Shown: piece by piece, positions 21,409 to 33,421 of the stretch
Layout of the letters: each line of letters begins with the position of its first letter
Numbering within the stretch: position 1 is the first letter of the stretch
Source of the DNA: Promerops cafer
Lineage: Eukaryota > Chordata > Aves > Passeriformes > Nectariniidae
Length of the DNA: 64,000 nucleotides
NCBI GenBank assembly: GCA_013398275.1
Contig: VZSE01009346.1
Span: 244,049 to 308,048, forward strand
Direction of reading: 5' to 3'
Program-made: the position numbers and the translations under genes
The notes under the pieces: model-generated
The model's database searches: none
Seen by the model: only the letters and a program-made list of their open reading frames with translations
What the model was told of the DNA's origin: nothing

Positions 21409-23143
21409 CCTGTGAGCTGGGTTAATTTACACCAGCTGAACTAGTCCTGCACAGACTGGGCAGACACAACACCAAGACCCTGGGAGGCTCCTTGTGTGTT
21501 ACAGAAATCCCTGGCCTCCCCTTCGGAGCAACCTTTCCGCCCTCACCACTGTGGAGACAGTACAAAGCATCTGAAGCTTGGGCCCTAACCTTTTATCTTT
21601 GAACTTTTCAAATTTATTTTTCTATGCCTGAAGTATTTGCTTATAAAACTAGCATGACCACCAGAATAAAAATGAGCAGTGACTCCGAGCTTTGTCTTTT
21701 GCGCTCTGCTCGACAAGACACGTTCTGTACACTCAGACAGGGAATGCACACAGAGCACCAAAGGCAAGGGTTTGGAAACTGAACACACACACTACCTCTG
21801 TTCACCAGGGCCAGGAACCTATTTTCGGACCAGGGAGTGCAAATGGATATTTATTTTATTTTGCTGCTTAATTTTAAGATACTTATTGTCATTTCCCTGG
21901 CAGCAGGGTGTCAGAGAGGATGAGATTGCAAACTCAGAGGAATGACCCTTTCCATTCCATCTGCCCTTATTTAGAAGTGATGGCCTCCGTTTCTTTTTTT
22001 AATTTTTTTTTTTAAATAGGAAAAAAAACCTCTTTATTCTGTCCTTCAGGCAAGTTCACTGAGTCCACTGTATTTCAACAGGAGCTAAAGACATGGTTCT
22101 ATTTACCCTCCCCCAAAAGGTCTCTATTAATTGTTTTCAAATGTTGGCAGCCATGTGAAACCCTGCCTAGCAAGTCTGGCTCCTTATATGATTTTTATTA
22201 AAATTCACTTTGCACACAAGGCACATGAGATTTATGGCTGAAACTAATAGGTTGGTTCTCACTAAGACATAAATCCATAGGCTGTTTATTGAGGATCATG
22301 GACATTGAGAACACAGGTAATTGTTACTGTGAGTGCTCAGCTTAAAAATAGTCAGTTATGTCTCTAAGGAAATTTGTTTAACTAAGCACACCACATAAGC
22401 TCCTGAAAAATTACTTTATCTGTGATGGTGAATGGAAGGACTGTGCAGGGTAAGTTCTGTATCTCATCTGTACATTTAATTTCACTTGTAACACTTTTCA
22501 TATTTTCCTTTTACATGGTATCTTATATTATAAAGAGCAAACGCAAATAGGATCACATTCATTTTCTTTTCACGCCTGTTTTAGCCATTCTTGGTTTATA
22601 TATCAGAATTTCTGCTTTCTCGCTAGAGACCTTACAAACTCCAGCTGAGGTTTTGCAAGTCCAGTTCCTCCTGGCTCACTCACGATCACAATCTCCCACA
22701 TGAACATCATTCTGGTGACAGCACACAAGGTGAAGCAGAGCCTGGGCTGATCTTTTCTTCTTAGGCTCCAACCACATTGCCATATGCTAACAGCTAGACT
22801 GGCGGGTGAGCCAGCTGTACTCTGGAAGCCATTTAGATGTGTCAGCTCAGTCCTGTGTCTGAGCAAATAAGTCCTGCTTCTCAACATTATGTTACCTTTC
22901 AGCAAGACCCAAACCTGTCTAAATGGCTTTCACCTCACATTTGTTTTGCATGTCAGCTCACAGTGGAGGGAGAGGTAGCTCGTGCCACCTGAGTGCATGT
23001 GGGTCTCACACAGGTCCCACGTTATGTCTGCCAGCTTCATGTGACTGTCTTGAGCACCCTAGGACATCTCACACAGCCCTTGACATTTTTATCTATACAC
23101 AGTACACCTCAGTGAAATATACCAGCTGCTTCTAAAAAAAAGT
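21409..23143. other. Non-coding stretch
   Basis: No gene recognised. TTTACACCAGCTGA near 21428 repeats the core seen at 4961. A T-rich/A-rich patch lies at 21990-22030. A strong donor-like GCAGGGTAAGTTC lies near 22450 without a clear acceptor before it. Confidence 0.5.
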
Positions 23144-23660
23144 GAATGGTCTGGTTTGGAAGGGACCTGAAAGATCACTTAGTTCCAATCCCCCTGCTGT
23201 GGGCAGGAACACCTTTCACTGGGCCAGGTCTCTCAGAGCTTCTTCCAACCTGGCCTTGAACACTTTCAGGGATGGGGCATCCACAACCTCCCTGGACAAC
23301 CTGGTTCCACTGTCTCACCACTCTCACAGTGAAGAATTTCTTACCAATATCTAACCTAAACCTATTCTCACTCAGTTTGAAGCCATTCCCCCTTGTTCTG
23401 TCACTACATGCTCTTTTAAAAAGTCCCTCTCCATCTTTTTTGTAGGTTTCCTTTAGGTACTGAAAGGCTGCAATTAGGATACCCCAAAACTTTCTCTTCT
23501 CCAGCCTGAAAAATCCCAATTCTCTGAGCCTTTCTTCTCAGCAGAGGTGCTCCATCCCTCTGATCATCCTGATGGCCTCCTCTGGACTTGCTCCAACAGG
23601 TCAATGTCCTCCTGATGCTGGGAACCCCAGAGTTGGATGCAGTGGTCAAGGTGAGCTGCT
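23144..23660 (-). mobile_element. CR1 LINE 3' fragment, antisense, about 515 bp
   Basis: Read on the minus strand, the order is typical of CR1: a CTCCAGAG-type region, GAGAAGAAAGGCTCAGAGAA, a GATGGAGAGGGACT-like block, CTCACTGTGAGAGTGGTGAG, GTGGATGCCCCATCCCTG, an AAGGTGTTCCTGCCC-like block and GGTCCCTTCCAAACC at the 3' end (the + strand left edge near 23144). It is truncated at the 5' end, as most CR1 copies are, and lacks the full ORF2. The reading frames across it are broken remnants and not a gene. Confidence 0.93.
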
Positions 23661-26600
23661 ATTGTTTTTCTATCACTTTTCCATACTGAACTTCTGATAT
23701 CAGATTGATTTATTATTGTGGTCATGTCAAAACCAGCCTAAACAGGTGAATAATTACTGAAGTCTCAAGGAGTGTTTATGCTATGCATGGGTGTCATACA
23801 AAAAAGCAGTGTAGCCACAATTATTTGGGGCTCCAAATAACGAACCATTCTGATCGATGGAGCTTAGTAGCTTGGCACATTGCTATACCACTGGAGACAT
23901 ATTGCTTCAGCAATCTAAGCTGCCACTTCTCAAAACATTTGCTTGGATGTAGATTTTTGCCTCTTTTGCAACATGCTGCCAAAACCAAAGAAAACCAGAC
24001 CTTCAAAATAGGGATAAAAGGGTGGAAGAGTGCCTAAAATGCAGCTGACTATATTTTTAAGTTGATACCTCATTCATTTAAAAATGGTATGTAAATACTG
24101 AAACCCCCCAGACAGCTAAAGAAATACCTAAAATTCCATAAATTCTTTAGCAGATGAAGAATTAACACAAGTACAGACCTCAACAATTTGCAGGAGCTTA
24201 GGTATCTTTATGTCAATTGTGTTTACCCTGAGTGTCTCATACATCCTGGTACTGGTGTAGAGACAAAGAAAAACACATTTTTGGAACACTTTCATTTTCT
24301 CTCTCCCCCAGTTTTTCCTTCTCAGCAAGCAGGTTCTGCTTTGCTCCTTTTTATAGTATTTGCTTGGTAGTCTATCAGTTATCTAAATCTGTTAGGTTGT
24401 TGCTTGCTGATGAAGTCTCAACGCTCTTGTCTGATCTAGTGACTAGGTCAGCAAGGTTGTGTGTCCCGGGGACTTGGGGAACTGTATGGAGGTGACCTCT
24501 GACACTCATCAAAGGCTCCACAGCACTGTTTGGCTCCTATCAGTTTAATCAGCTGGCTCATTGCTGCTCCTTCACCATTCATGACATGGTTCTGTCCCTC
24601 AGTGCCTGCCTTTCAGAGCACACAGCCCTGCTCACACTGAGCTTGGCTCCTGCCGGCGGCCTCATGCACCGTGCCACTCATTCTCAACATGACTTGAATA
24701 TTTCAGAAAACTTCCTCCACGCTGAAAGGGACAGCAACAGATAGGAAGCTTTCTTTTATTTCAGAGAAACAGAGGTCAGCATTATTCCTCAGTCTTTTCC
24801 AGTAGTTCAAGGTGATGCTTAAACTGTAAATTCCGTGTCTGTTACATGCTTTACAAGAATTAGAGGTATTTTCAAAAAAAAAAAAAAACCAAAACCCAAA
24901 CAACCCTAAAACTACAAACTAAATAACATTTCCATGAATATATGATGAAAAACACACATGAACTACTGCAGAAATCTGTCTGCTCTTACCTAGTGAAAAT
25001 AAGAAAAAAAAATTATCTCAAAGTGGTACTTTATTTTTTTCAAAATGAAGACCCTATAAAATATTTTCCCAATTTTCCTCTGCAGTATACAAGATGGAGA
25101 TTTATAAACAAAGTTAAAGAAGCTGTCCCAGGTCCCTTGCTGCTCTGTGGTTAGCTCCACATATTGGGAATACATACTCCATGTCACTTGATGGAGAGAA
25201 GATGAAACCAGGCTCCATGGCTTCATCATAGCTGCACTTGGGCTTGCCAATGGAGGACATCAAACACCAAAGGAACAAAGGCAGAACAAAAATTTAAAAT
25301 TTGTCAACACCAACCCTTAAAATCTACTAGGGGCTTTGTAGGAAAATTTCTCCCCTGTGATTTTTCTACTAGATTTCAACAGTCACACATCATGGATTAT
25401 TTCAGCTGTATATCTTCTCCCCTAAACTATCAGAATCTCAAGAGTGATTGAGAAATTAAACTACTCAGGAACATTTCAGCATTCTGATGAAGGAGTTCAG
25501 TTTCCTGTGAGATAAAGGACAAGTATTGTGTTCTTCTGTGTTTCATCCATGCAAGTGAAGGACAACTTGGAAGCAGAATAACATTCCAAATGGATTTAGA
25601 TTAGCAAGTGGTCACTGCAACCATCATTTCTTCAGACACAGAGAGTTATCCCACAGTATACCACAGAAATTATCCACAACACAATGAGCTCCAAGAAATG
25701 CCAGCAGGGCTCAGACACCTTGTCTGCAATGAAAAGATCATAGCAGAATGCTCTGTGGACATTGACTCAACAGCATGAATGTGTTTAATTGGTGTAATAT
25801 CAACTCAGCTAATGCAATATAAGTTATGCTGACAATACTTCTCTGTGCAAAGAAATGCTTAAATAGTCTTATCTGAATGCAATTTTTTGCAACATAAGAG
25901 AGGTAGATTATATAAATTACAGCAGTTAATAGCCTTTTGATTCATCACTGAATCTCACAGAAACAGAGAGTCTGAAGTGATTCCTGAGGTGGATAAATTC
26001 TGTTGTGTAATGTGAGGATCAGTCTTGTAATCCTTGCTAAACCAACAATGCTTTGCTCCCATTGAACTCAAAACCTGTCCTGGGAGAACAGGAAGAAAAC
26101 TAGTCTTTCACTATAGAAAGCAAAACTGTTTCTCAATTTTTATAACTTCTTTTCCTGTAAGTGTTATTCATCAAGAAACTTTCATTTTCTGTAATACATT
26201 TCAGAGCTTTTTCTTTCTGCCCTGTTCTTTGCTATTCACTCTAAATTCTGAAGTGGCAAGTTAGACTAGCACTCTCATTAGCAATTGAATTTGTCTGTCT
26301 AGTCTGATACGCCTGGCAATGACCTCTTAGTATTAACTACTAAGTTTCCTTCTGTTTACAGAACCTTCTTAGCCACTCAAGCTTCACAAAATACACTAAT
26401 TAAAGTGCATGGATTTACGTTTTCTTTAATAACTAAGATAAAGCATATAAAAGACATAATAAGAAGAGTTACTACACAGTTTTGTGCTGCTGCTTTAGCA
26501 AACTTTCAAGTTGCAAAATATACACCATTGCAATGAAGATAACAAGAAGATGAACTTGTATTTCTAAGGTGTCAACTCTTCACAGGTGTTGTCAATTATG

Positions 26601-28247
26601 AAGCATTGCCTCTTGGTGTGTAAAATAAGTGAGGTTTTTCTCTGCCTTCTCATTCCTTTTGCTGAGTTGGTCACATTTCTGTGTTTAGTGCTATTTGTCA
26701 GGACACATCGACATCACTGTTACACAGGAAGAAACTGTAATCATATATTTGGGAAACTGAGGCACAGAACTGAAGCATCAGGTCACTAGGAGAGCCAAAA
26801 TATGAACAAACATCTATCATGTTCCAAATTTTATCTGCAACCTCTGGTTCACCCTACCTTAAGAAAAGAAGGAATACTTCTTTATTTCTTTCATATATTT
26901 TAACTTAATAACATAGATTGAACCAATTCAATCAAATCAAAACCAATTTGTGCACCTGCAGCTCCATGGAAATGAATGGGATTCCTCTCAAGCACAGCCT
27001 TAGCCCTCTGCAGGGCAGGTTTGGAGAAAAGCAGGGGTGTGCTCAGAACACAAAGGAAAACAACACTGCCACAGACAGCAAGTATTCAGCTTTGGGTACT
27101 TGCCCCATTTCTTCACTAGCATGAAAGTAAAGGACTAGAAGTTTGTTTTATGCCACATTTTCCACTTTTAGTGTGTTTTTAAAAAGGCAGGGAGAAATCA
27201 GTTACCTTGTCTACCTCTTTTACTGGGGAGTAAAAGGCTTCTCCACCTGCACAACAGTCAGGCCTCACCTTTACTTTAGTTAGTTACCACCAAAAAGTTA
27301 CAGGATACAAATATACACACCTCTGTGACTATAATACTTTACACAAAAAGAGATATTATCATTTGATAGCTCAATTAAAAGAATAAGCAAATATTTTTGA
27401 TCTACCATCCATATCAACCTTTCTAATTGATATGCATTTCAATGGATTTCCTATAAAATTTTAGACTCTGAAAAAAGGGGAAGGGGTTCTAAAATAAAAA
27501 TGGTGCCATGTAGCCTGCATGGAAGTCAGAATCAAAATAATACTTCAGAAGATCTCCCAGAATCACAACTACAATTTTTAGGGGTTGGCTACTAGCTCAT
27601 TCAAAGATAAGAGAATGGCAAATATTAGTATTTATTTCTGTTTGCTAGCCAGCTAAAGATTCTGGGACTAAAATGAGATGATATAGACAGGTGATTTTAT
27701 AAAAGTAATGGTGAGACACTGATGATGGTGACAATAATATGGTACAAATATTCACATGGGTCAGTGGCCCTGAGCCTACAGATCTAATACCTTCTGAAAG
27801 GCAACTTGTTAGTAGCATGATAGGGTCAGTATTACAGCAACTGTGCTGCGCAGGAGGTCTTCTTTAAGAACAATTAATAAAGAAAGGGCAGGTTAAATAG
27901 GAGAAACAGATTTATTTGGCACCTTTCTTTGGATGCTGCAGCAGCTATTATTTAGCTAAACCTTGGCCCCATGCTCAGATGAAGGACACAGATCAGTGAA
28001 AGTAGCTTCACGAGTTGTCTGGTTAGAAACAAACCAGAGCCACTAATCCTGTCTTTAGCCCTTGCCTACAGCAGTTCCATGCTTGGGCTTTTAAGAGAAA
28101 TGGGAAATGCGTAGCTATGTCTGGAACATTCTTTCTTCAAGCAGGCACAGTTGGAGTTGGGAAGCTAAGGCAGAGATTCATTGTCCTCCATTGCAAGCTT
28201 TCCTTCATTCATCAAACTTCTTGGTCACCACCAAAAAGCAGTACCAA
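23661..28247. other. Long non-coding stretch
   Basis: AT-leaning sequence without a recognisable gene. An A15 run is at 24874-24888, with short A-rich flanks. GC rises slightly near 24600-24680. Near 26965-27030 a string like ATGGAAATGAATGGGATT resembles the ancient repeat family noted at 29100. Confidence 0.5.
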
Positions 28248-28291
28248 ATTGGACTTGGAGGTTCTTTCCAACCTAATCTAATGTATTATTC
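28248..28291 (+). mobile_element. CR1 LINE 3'-tail fragment, sense
   Basis: ATTGGACTTGGAGGTTCTTT followed by CCAACCTAATCTAATG matches the GGTTGGACTTGATGATCTT...CCAACCTAA block at the CR1 3' end. Only about 44 bp remain. It ends about 190 bp before the palindromic block. Confidence 0.65.
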
Positions 28292-28479
28292 ACAAATAGG
28301 TATGCAGGTTAGTTCTATCAACCAAGGGCTATAAAGAGAAGCAGTCTTATTTCACAGAGACTCTGTGTAGCATTTGCTATACTGGCACTATTTTGGAGTG
28401 AGCATCAGCAGTGCCAACTAACAACTGCTGCAAATACTGGTGCTTGGGACATGGACGAAGAAAGTGGAGAGAGAATAAG

Positions 28480-28790
28480 AGAATGTTAAAGTAATCTAAT
28501 TAAATTTCTAATCCAGGTTTACATAATTAAGCAATAATGACTACGGGGAAGGGCATTTCCTGGCAGTTAATGACCGGCTGGAGGATTTGAGGGCTTGAGG
28601 TAAAGCCAAGTGTTCTTAACACTGTCAGTCATTAATTGCCAGGAAATGCCCAACTCAGGAGGTTATTACTGCCGTTATAAACCAAGAATAGAAAAATATA
28701 AAGAAAAAAGACAGTAATTACCTTTTTAAAGTGTTGAAAGCTGAGCACTGAACTGCCTGTCGCTATGGAGACAGAGTTTTATTTATAGCA
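28480..28790. promoter_or_regulatory. Element-like block around a large palindrome
   Basis: The block begins with AATCTAATTAAATTTCTAAT and ACATAATTAAGC (homeodomain cores), centres on the palindrome described separately, and ends with GTCGCTATGGAGAC (28759-28772). That last string is a 10-of-14 match to the RFX X-box consensus GTTGCCATGGCAAC and keeps its dyad shape. Five CpGs survive. Taken together it looks like a conserved regulatory or structured-RNA locus. Constraint cannot be shown from one genome. Confidence 0.4.
28531..28672 (+). repeat. 142-bp imperfect palindrome with a 24-bp core stem
   Basis: Inner arms 28551-28574 (starting GGGCATTTCCTGGCAG) and 28628-28651 (ending CCAGGAAATGCCC) are complementary at 23 of 24 positions. 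The exception is a G opposite T, which becomes a G-U wobble in + strand RNA but A-C on the other strand, so a + strand transcript would pair along all 24. Outer arms 28531-28541 and 28662-28672 match at 9 of 11, nearly symmetric about the same axis. The 53-base loop (28575-28627) contains two further perfect stems: GGCTT/AAGCC (28592-28596, 28603-28607) and AGTGTT/AACACT (28609-28614, 28618-28623). The shape is a branched cloverleaf-like fold. It could be a structured RNA, a cruciform-forming DNA element, or an old inverted-repeat transposon. Confidence 0.7.
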
Positions 28791-29513
28791 TCAGTCCTTT
28801 GCCAGTGTTTAAAGACTGCCTCAGTACCCAGAGGAGGGCAGGAGTTAGTTCTCAGGGCTCCATTAGGTATATAATTGGTAATTCAGAACATCAGCTCTGT
28901 GCCACGGGCCACATAACATCTGCAGACATCAAGAGTATCACAAAACTTTACAACACTGATTACAAAATACTGGCAGCCACTCAAAACATTTTATAGTTAC
29001 ACATACCTTCAGAAAGCATTTCCAGTAGTTCCTGCTTTGATCTACAGAGTGTGTGTCTCTAAATAGGATCCTTGTAATGTCACATTGTGCTGTTTCCTAG
29101 AAATTAAGTACTTAGGGACCAGATCTTTAAAACTGATTAATGCCACAGGTCTGTGTAGCCTGACTATGATCACTAACTGATTTTACAACTGCATAACTAC
29201 TGATTTCATTGGAACAGCTCCTGATTTACACCAGTTAGTATAAAAGTTGAATCCAACACACACTGGGCACAAATGCAAAGCCCAAGACCTCCTTCTTTCA
29301 AACCTCTGAAAGAAATTATTCAATAGCTGAGTCCAAAAGCAGCTAAAAAGAAAAGTTATTTTGCTCCTTTAAATGTTCATTTCCCAAAAGATTCTGTTGC
29401 TTTTTATGTGATAAGGTATTTGAAATCTGACCAATGCTTCAACGAACACAGCCTTCCAAATGAATTGGTCAAAAACTTAATTTCTATAATTTAATTAATT
29501 TGGAATAATGATT
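28791..29513. other. Non-coding stretch with a possible ancient repeat
   Basis: No gene recognised. The segment 29110-29265 reads like a known-looking diverged repeat: GGACCAGATCTTT, then TGATTTCATTGGAACAGCTC, then CTGATTTACACCAGTTAGTA and GTTGAATCC. The family name is not certain. Confidence 0.4.
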
Positions 29514-29573
29514 TAAAAAAAAAAAAACAAAAAACAAACGACAAAAAAAAACCCCAAACTAAAACAAAAAAAC
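29514..29573 (+). repeat. A-rich low-complexity tract
   Basis: A13 is followed by A runs broken by single C or G. A second A11 run is at 29645-29655. Confidence 0.95.
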
Positions 29574-29655
29574 TCCAATAAAGGACTTAGATACCTAAAT
29601 CAGAATGGAAAGAGGACTGATGTGCCTGACAATAAAGCTGCAATAAAAAAAAAAA

Positions 29656-30825
29656 GCTTCATTTTTCCATCCTGCTAAATTCACTGATTATCAGATCTAT
29701 AAATTCTCACTCTGTGTAGACACAGGGCTTGATCTCCTAGACATTCTCAGAATAAATGGATCAGACGTCACTAGAATAATTTCATTTAAAAACAAAATTA
29801 GATGAGGGTAGATAGGTGGCTTCCACTCCCACCTCTCCTCTCTTCCACCCTGTGTAGCAGCCTAGTAGTATGAGTACTCAGCCAGGAATACTAGTACTAT
29901 ACAACATCAAACACTGAACCTAAGTCTCTCTAATCCCTGCTGAGTGCCCAAACCATTATTACAGGGTGAGGATTCCTTTTGTGCTTGATTTCCAGCCCCA
30001 TTAATCTTGCATCCTTTGCTGACTGCAGCACAGATCAACAGAGGGGTACTTGTGTTTCTTTATTTGGCCACATTTCAAAACAGAAGCCTGGGGCTTCTGA
30101 GCCAAAACAAGCCCTTATCTCATGACTGATTTTTGAAATGTGGATCTTTAATCACCTCCCTATAAATGCAAGCACAGAATTTTATGCTTAGTAAAATTAA
30201 TATACTCAGCAGAGTATTTACGCTTCAGAGAAAGGTGAAAGTAGTGCCTCCCTCTTCTCTCTTTTCCCTCACCTCGTAATTTTCCTTTAGTGTTCCGTCC
30301 ATTCAGAGGTTGAGCCACACAACTGGCTGCAGGCAGATGTGGCCTTGCTTTGCCTGTTCTGTGTTCTGTTCACTAGCTCAAGCCCTGTGCCGTGCTGGAG
30401 TGCTTGTGTGGCTCCTGGAGTGATGTGACACACGTCAGTCAGAGCCACCTGATGTCAGAGAGAACGCATCGACAGCCTGGTGACTAAAGCAGGAGCTGCC
30501 TAATTGTCCAGAGAGACTTCATGGGCAGGCTACATGCTGAGTTCATGCAGGCTAGACTGCATCCTGGACACCTAACATCTGGAGGCTACAAAGTCTTCAC
30601 CTTATTTAGGTGATGCTAGATACCAGTGAAATCTTCCATGCTTTTCCAAGCACTCCTCAACCCATTTAAGATAGATGCTGAAGCATCTTCATTGTAAGTT
30701 GTAATCCACCAAGAGATGGGCAATTTTTACTAATTCCTGAATTTAACACCTTAGCCTTGAAAAATTAATTTTATCCAGTGCTGAAATTTCTTTTATCCTG
30801 GTGCATGAGCCAGTGATGTACTGTG
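29656..30825. other. Non-coding stretch
   Basis: No gene recognised. The part 30400-30560 keeps a few CpGs (CACACGTCAG, AACGCATCGACAG) and has a GCCTAATTGTCC homeobox-like site; a weak element candidate. Confidence 0.45.
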
Positions 30826-30845
30826 TCACATGTCATCACATGTCA
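30826..30845. repeat. Two tandem 10-bp units with E-boxes
   Basis: TCACATGTCA is repeated exactly (30826-30835, 30836-30845). Each unit holds a CANNTG E-box (CACATG), so two sites sit one helical turn apart. Confidence 0.85.
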
Positions 30846-33398
30846 CAGCTAAGGTGAGGACACAGCAGGGGCTTCAGCAGTGTGCAGTGGTGAGGAGAAC
30901 TTTGGGATGGGATTCTGCTTGGAACATGTTGCTGTGGCTTCTCTCCTGCCAGGCACAGCTGATTGGCAGATGTGGCCAATCAACCATATAGTCTATGCAT
31001 ACTAACTAAAAGAGAAATAAAGCAATTTCAACATAAAATAGTTAAGTATCTTTGCTCAAGAACTGTTGAAATGGTACATTTCAGTATTTTCAAACTCTTA
31101 AAATTTCATTTTATTTTGGCAAATATTTATTAATGTGAATTAGCATTATAATTTAAACTTAGTAAGTACTCCCCCCAAAAAGGTGCATTTTGTTTTTATG
31201 TTGTTTGGTTTTTTTTTAAGAGGAAATTCTTTCATATTGACTATAAATTTTTTCATGTCTTTTGCTTTTCACAATTATAGAAAAGTGTATACATTTTAAA
31301 ACAAATTTCTTTCCATCAAAGTGAACCTTTTTCTGAAAAACGTGCTCGAGTACAGAACACCTAGAACATTTGCCAAAATAATATGTTTTAATGAAAAGAA
31401 TTATGGGTGAAAAAGACATCTTCGATCTGAAAACAAAAGTTAAAATTGCTTTATAGAAGATTATAAATTTCTGGATCAGCAATAAATTAAACAATAGGAA
31501 TGGTATTGATTTTTGCATGTACATGATGAAAGGACATGCAAAAGTTTCTGCCTGGAATTCCTAACATGTACGTTGGGGTGAGCATTAAGTCACCAGGTGA
31601 TTATTACACATCAGGGAGCCAACGTAAGAATCACAGGGTGAAAAAATGGGCATCTGTTATTTTCTGGCAGCATAATGTACAAATATTACAAAGCCAATAC
31701 CCTGACTCTAGACTGGATTTTCCTGATGTTTAGATCTCTCTATAATTCATTTACAGGGAAGTACCATCACACTATGAGGTCAAATGGGCCTCACCACAAA
31801 AAAGAAGGGAACTGTAATGCTGGAGTCTGCTGCTCAAGATAGGATCAGTAACTTGGAAGAATAACTATCTATAAGATCAGGACACACATTCCTCAAGTTA
31901 AAAAAACATGAAGCTGTTTACTGAAAGTGTAAGAAATTATTTTGATGCTGAAGCACAAGTATAGTTAATCCAAAGACCACTGAAAGATTTCAGTGGGCTT
32001 TGGAATCCAACTTTAAAACCCAAATGGAGCCTAAGTTACTTCTTGCACGTCTCCTCACATTCAGTTTGACAGGTCACTGCACTAAGTTGTGCCCTGTGTT
32101 TTGCTTGTGTTGCTTAAGACTGAGCAAGGCTCATGTTTGACAGCTGCAAAGGGTGTGATGGAGCTCAGCAAAATTGTCAGAGCTTTCTTCAAAGGCCCGA
32201 CTTGCCTGCGATGGGCTCTCCCATAACACAGCACAGCTTCTCCTTCACAGCCTCAGCGCTGCTCCGTACCTCTTGCTGCTGGATCTCTGCTTCATGTCTC
32301 AATCCACAAATTCAATAGATTTAGAAGTGAACTCCCAGTTGAAAAAGAAGAATTTGGAAATATCCTCTTTTTGCCCGGAGATCAGGAAAATGCACACAGG
32401 GCCAAAACACGGTCTGACATGATGCATCAAACAGAAAATGGGAAAGAAGTGCTCAAGTTCATATTTAATTGGAAACATGCAACGAGCAGAAGTTATTCTA
32501 ACATATAAAAAAAAAAAAGTTACTCTTTAGGGTAGATCATGAAATATAACAAAATTACAAATTTTAGTTAATGACTCACAAAATTTCCTTACCAGATCAC
32601 TTCCACCAGTATTTTTACACACATTGCTAAATGATCAGAAACAGGCAGAATTTTCCCTGTATGAACTAAAATTCTCTCAAAGAACAACTGCAATAAGGAT
32701 TAAAGCCATATCTTCAGCATAAGTGGCTGGTTTGAATGACTTTGTCATCATATGAAAACCAATCTACAACCAGATGTTGTTTGGTATTCAGAATACCTGT
32801 TGAAATTTATCCCTTCACACACAAACATAAAGTGAAACAGAGAACCCAACCAAATAAACTGCAAAACAAAATAGAAGTTGGACAGGAACTCCTGGTACCT
32901 CTGGACTCTGAATACTACCTGCAAACAGAAAAAAAATCTGTTGCTTTTCTGAACGTTTTCAGAAGAAACCTCCGTGGATGTTTCTTACTCCTAGATTCTG
33001 TGACTCTTGTATTAGTCAGGGTTTCCAAGCCGCAGGATGCCGGTCCTGCAGAGGAGGATACTGCTCACACAGCTGAGCACCTCCTTCTAAGCTAATCCAT
33101 GTGCGTGCAGTGCAGAGCCAAGAGAAGATGCCATTGCCAGTACCAAAGCAGCCCCAGTACAGTGTGAAACTGAGGTGAAACTCATGAGGAAACACAGGCC
33201 ACCATTTCAGCTGCATGAAGCCGTGGAAACAAGCGCTGGTGCTAACCTGCTATTCTCACTGTGGAGCATCCTCTTCCCTTGCCCTGGCAGTCCATCCCAT
33301 GCCTTTGTCATTCTTTCCATTGTGCCAACATGAGAGTTTGTACAGCTGAACAATGACTCAGAGTGGGGAACTGATCCAACTGAAAATTGATTTTTAAA
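30846..33398. other. Non-coding stretch
   Basis: AT-rich, with A/T runs (for example 31209-31218 and near 32507-32518). Open frames at 31216-31524 (minus) and 32736-33095 (plus) have no recognisable motif. Confidence 0.5.
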
Positions 33399-33421
33399 TT
33401 TTTTTTCTTTTTTTTTTTTTT
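33399..33421. repeat. T-rich homopolymer tract
   Basis: T8-C-T14, followed by CTGGCAG. It also resembles a splice acceptor, but nothing downstream supports an exon. Confidence 0.9.

Noticed and set aside
23175..23519. 114-codon minus-strand ORF
   Set aside because: It lies wholly inside the antisense CR1 copy and is a chance frame in its non-coding 3' part.
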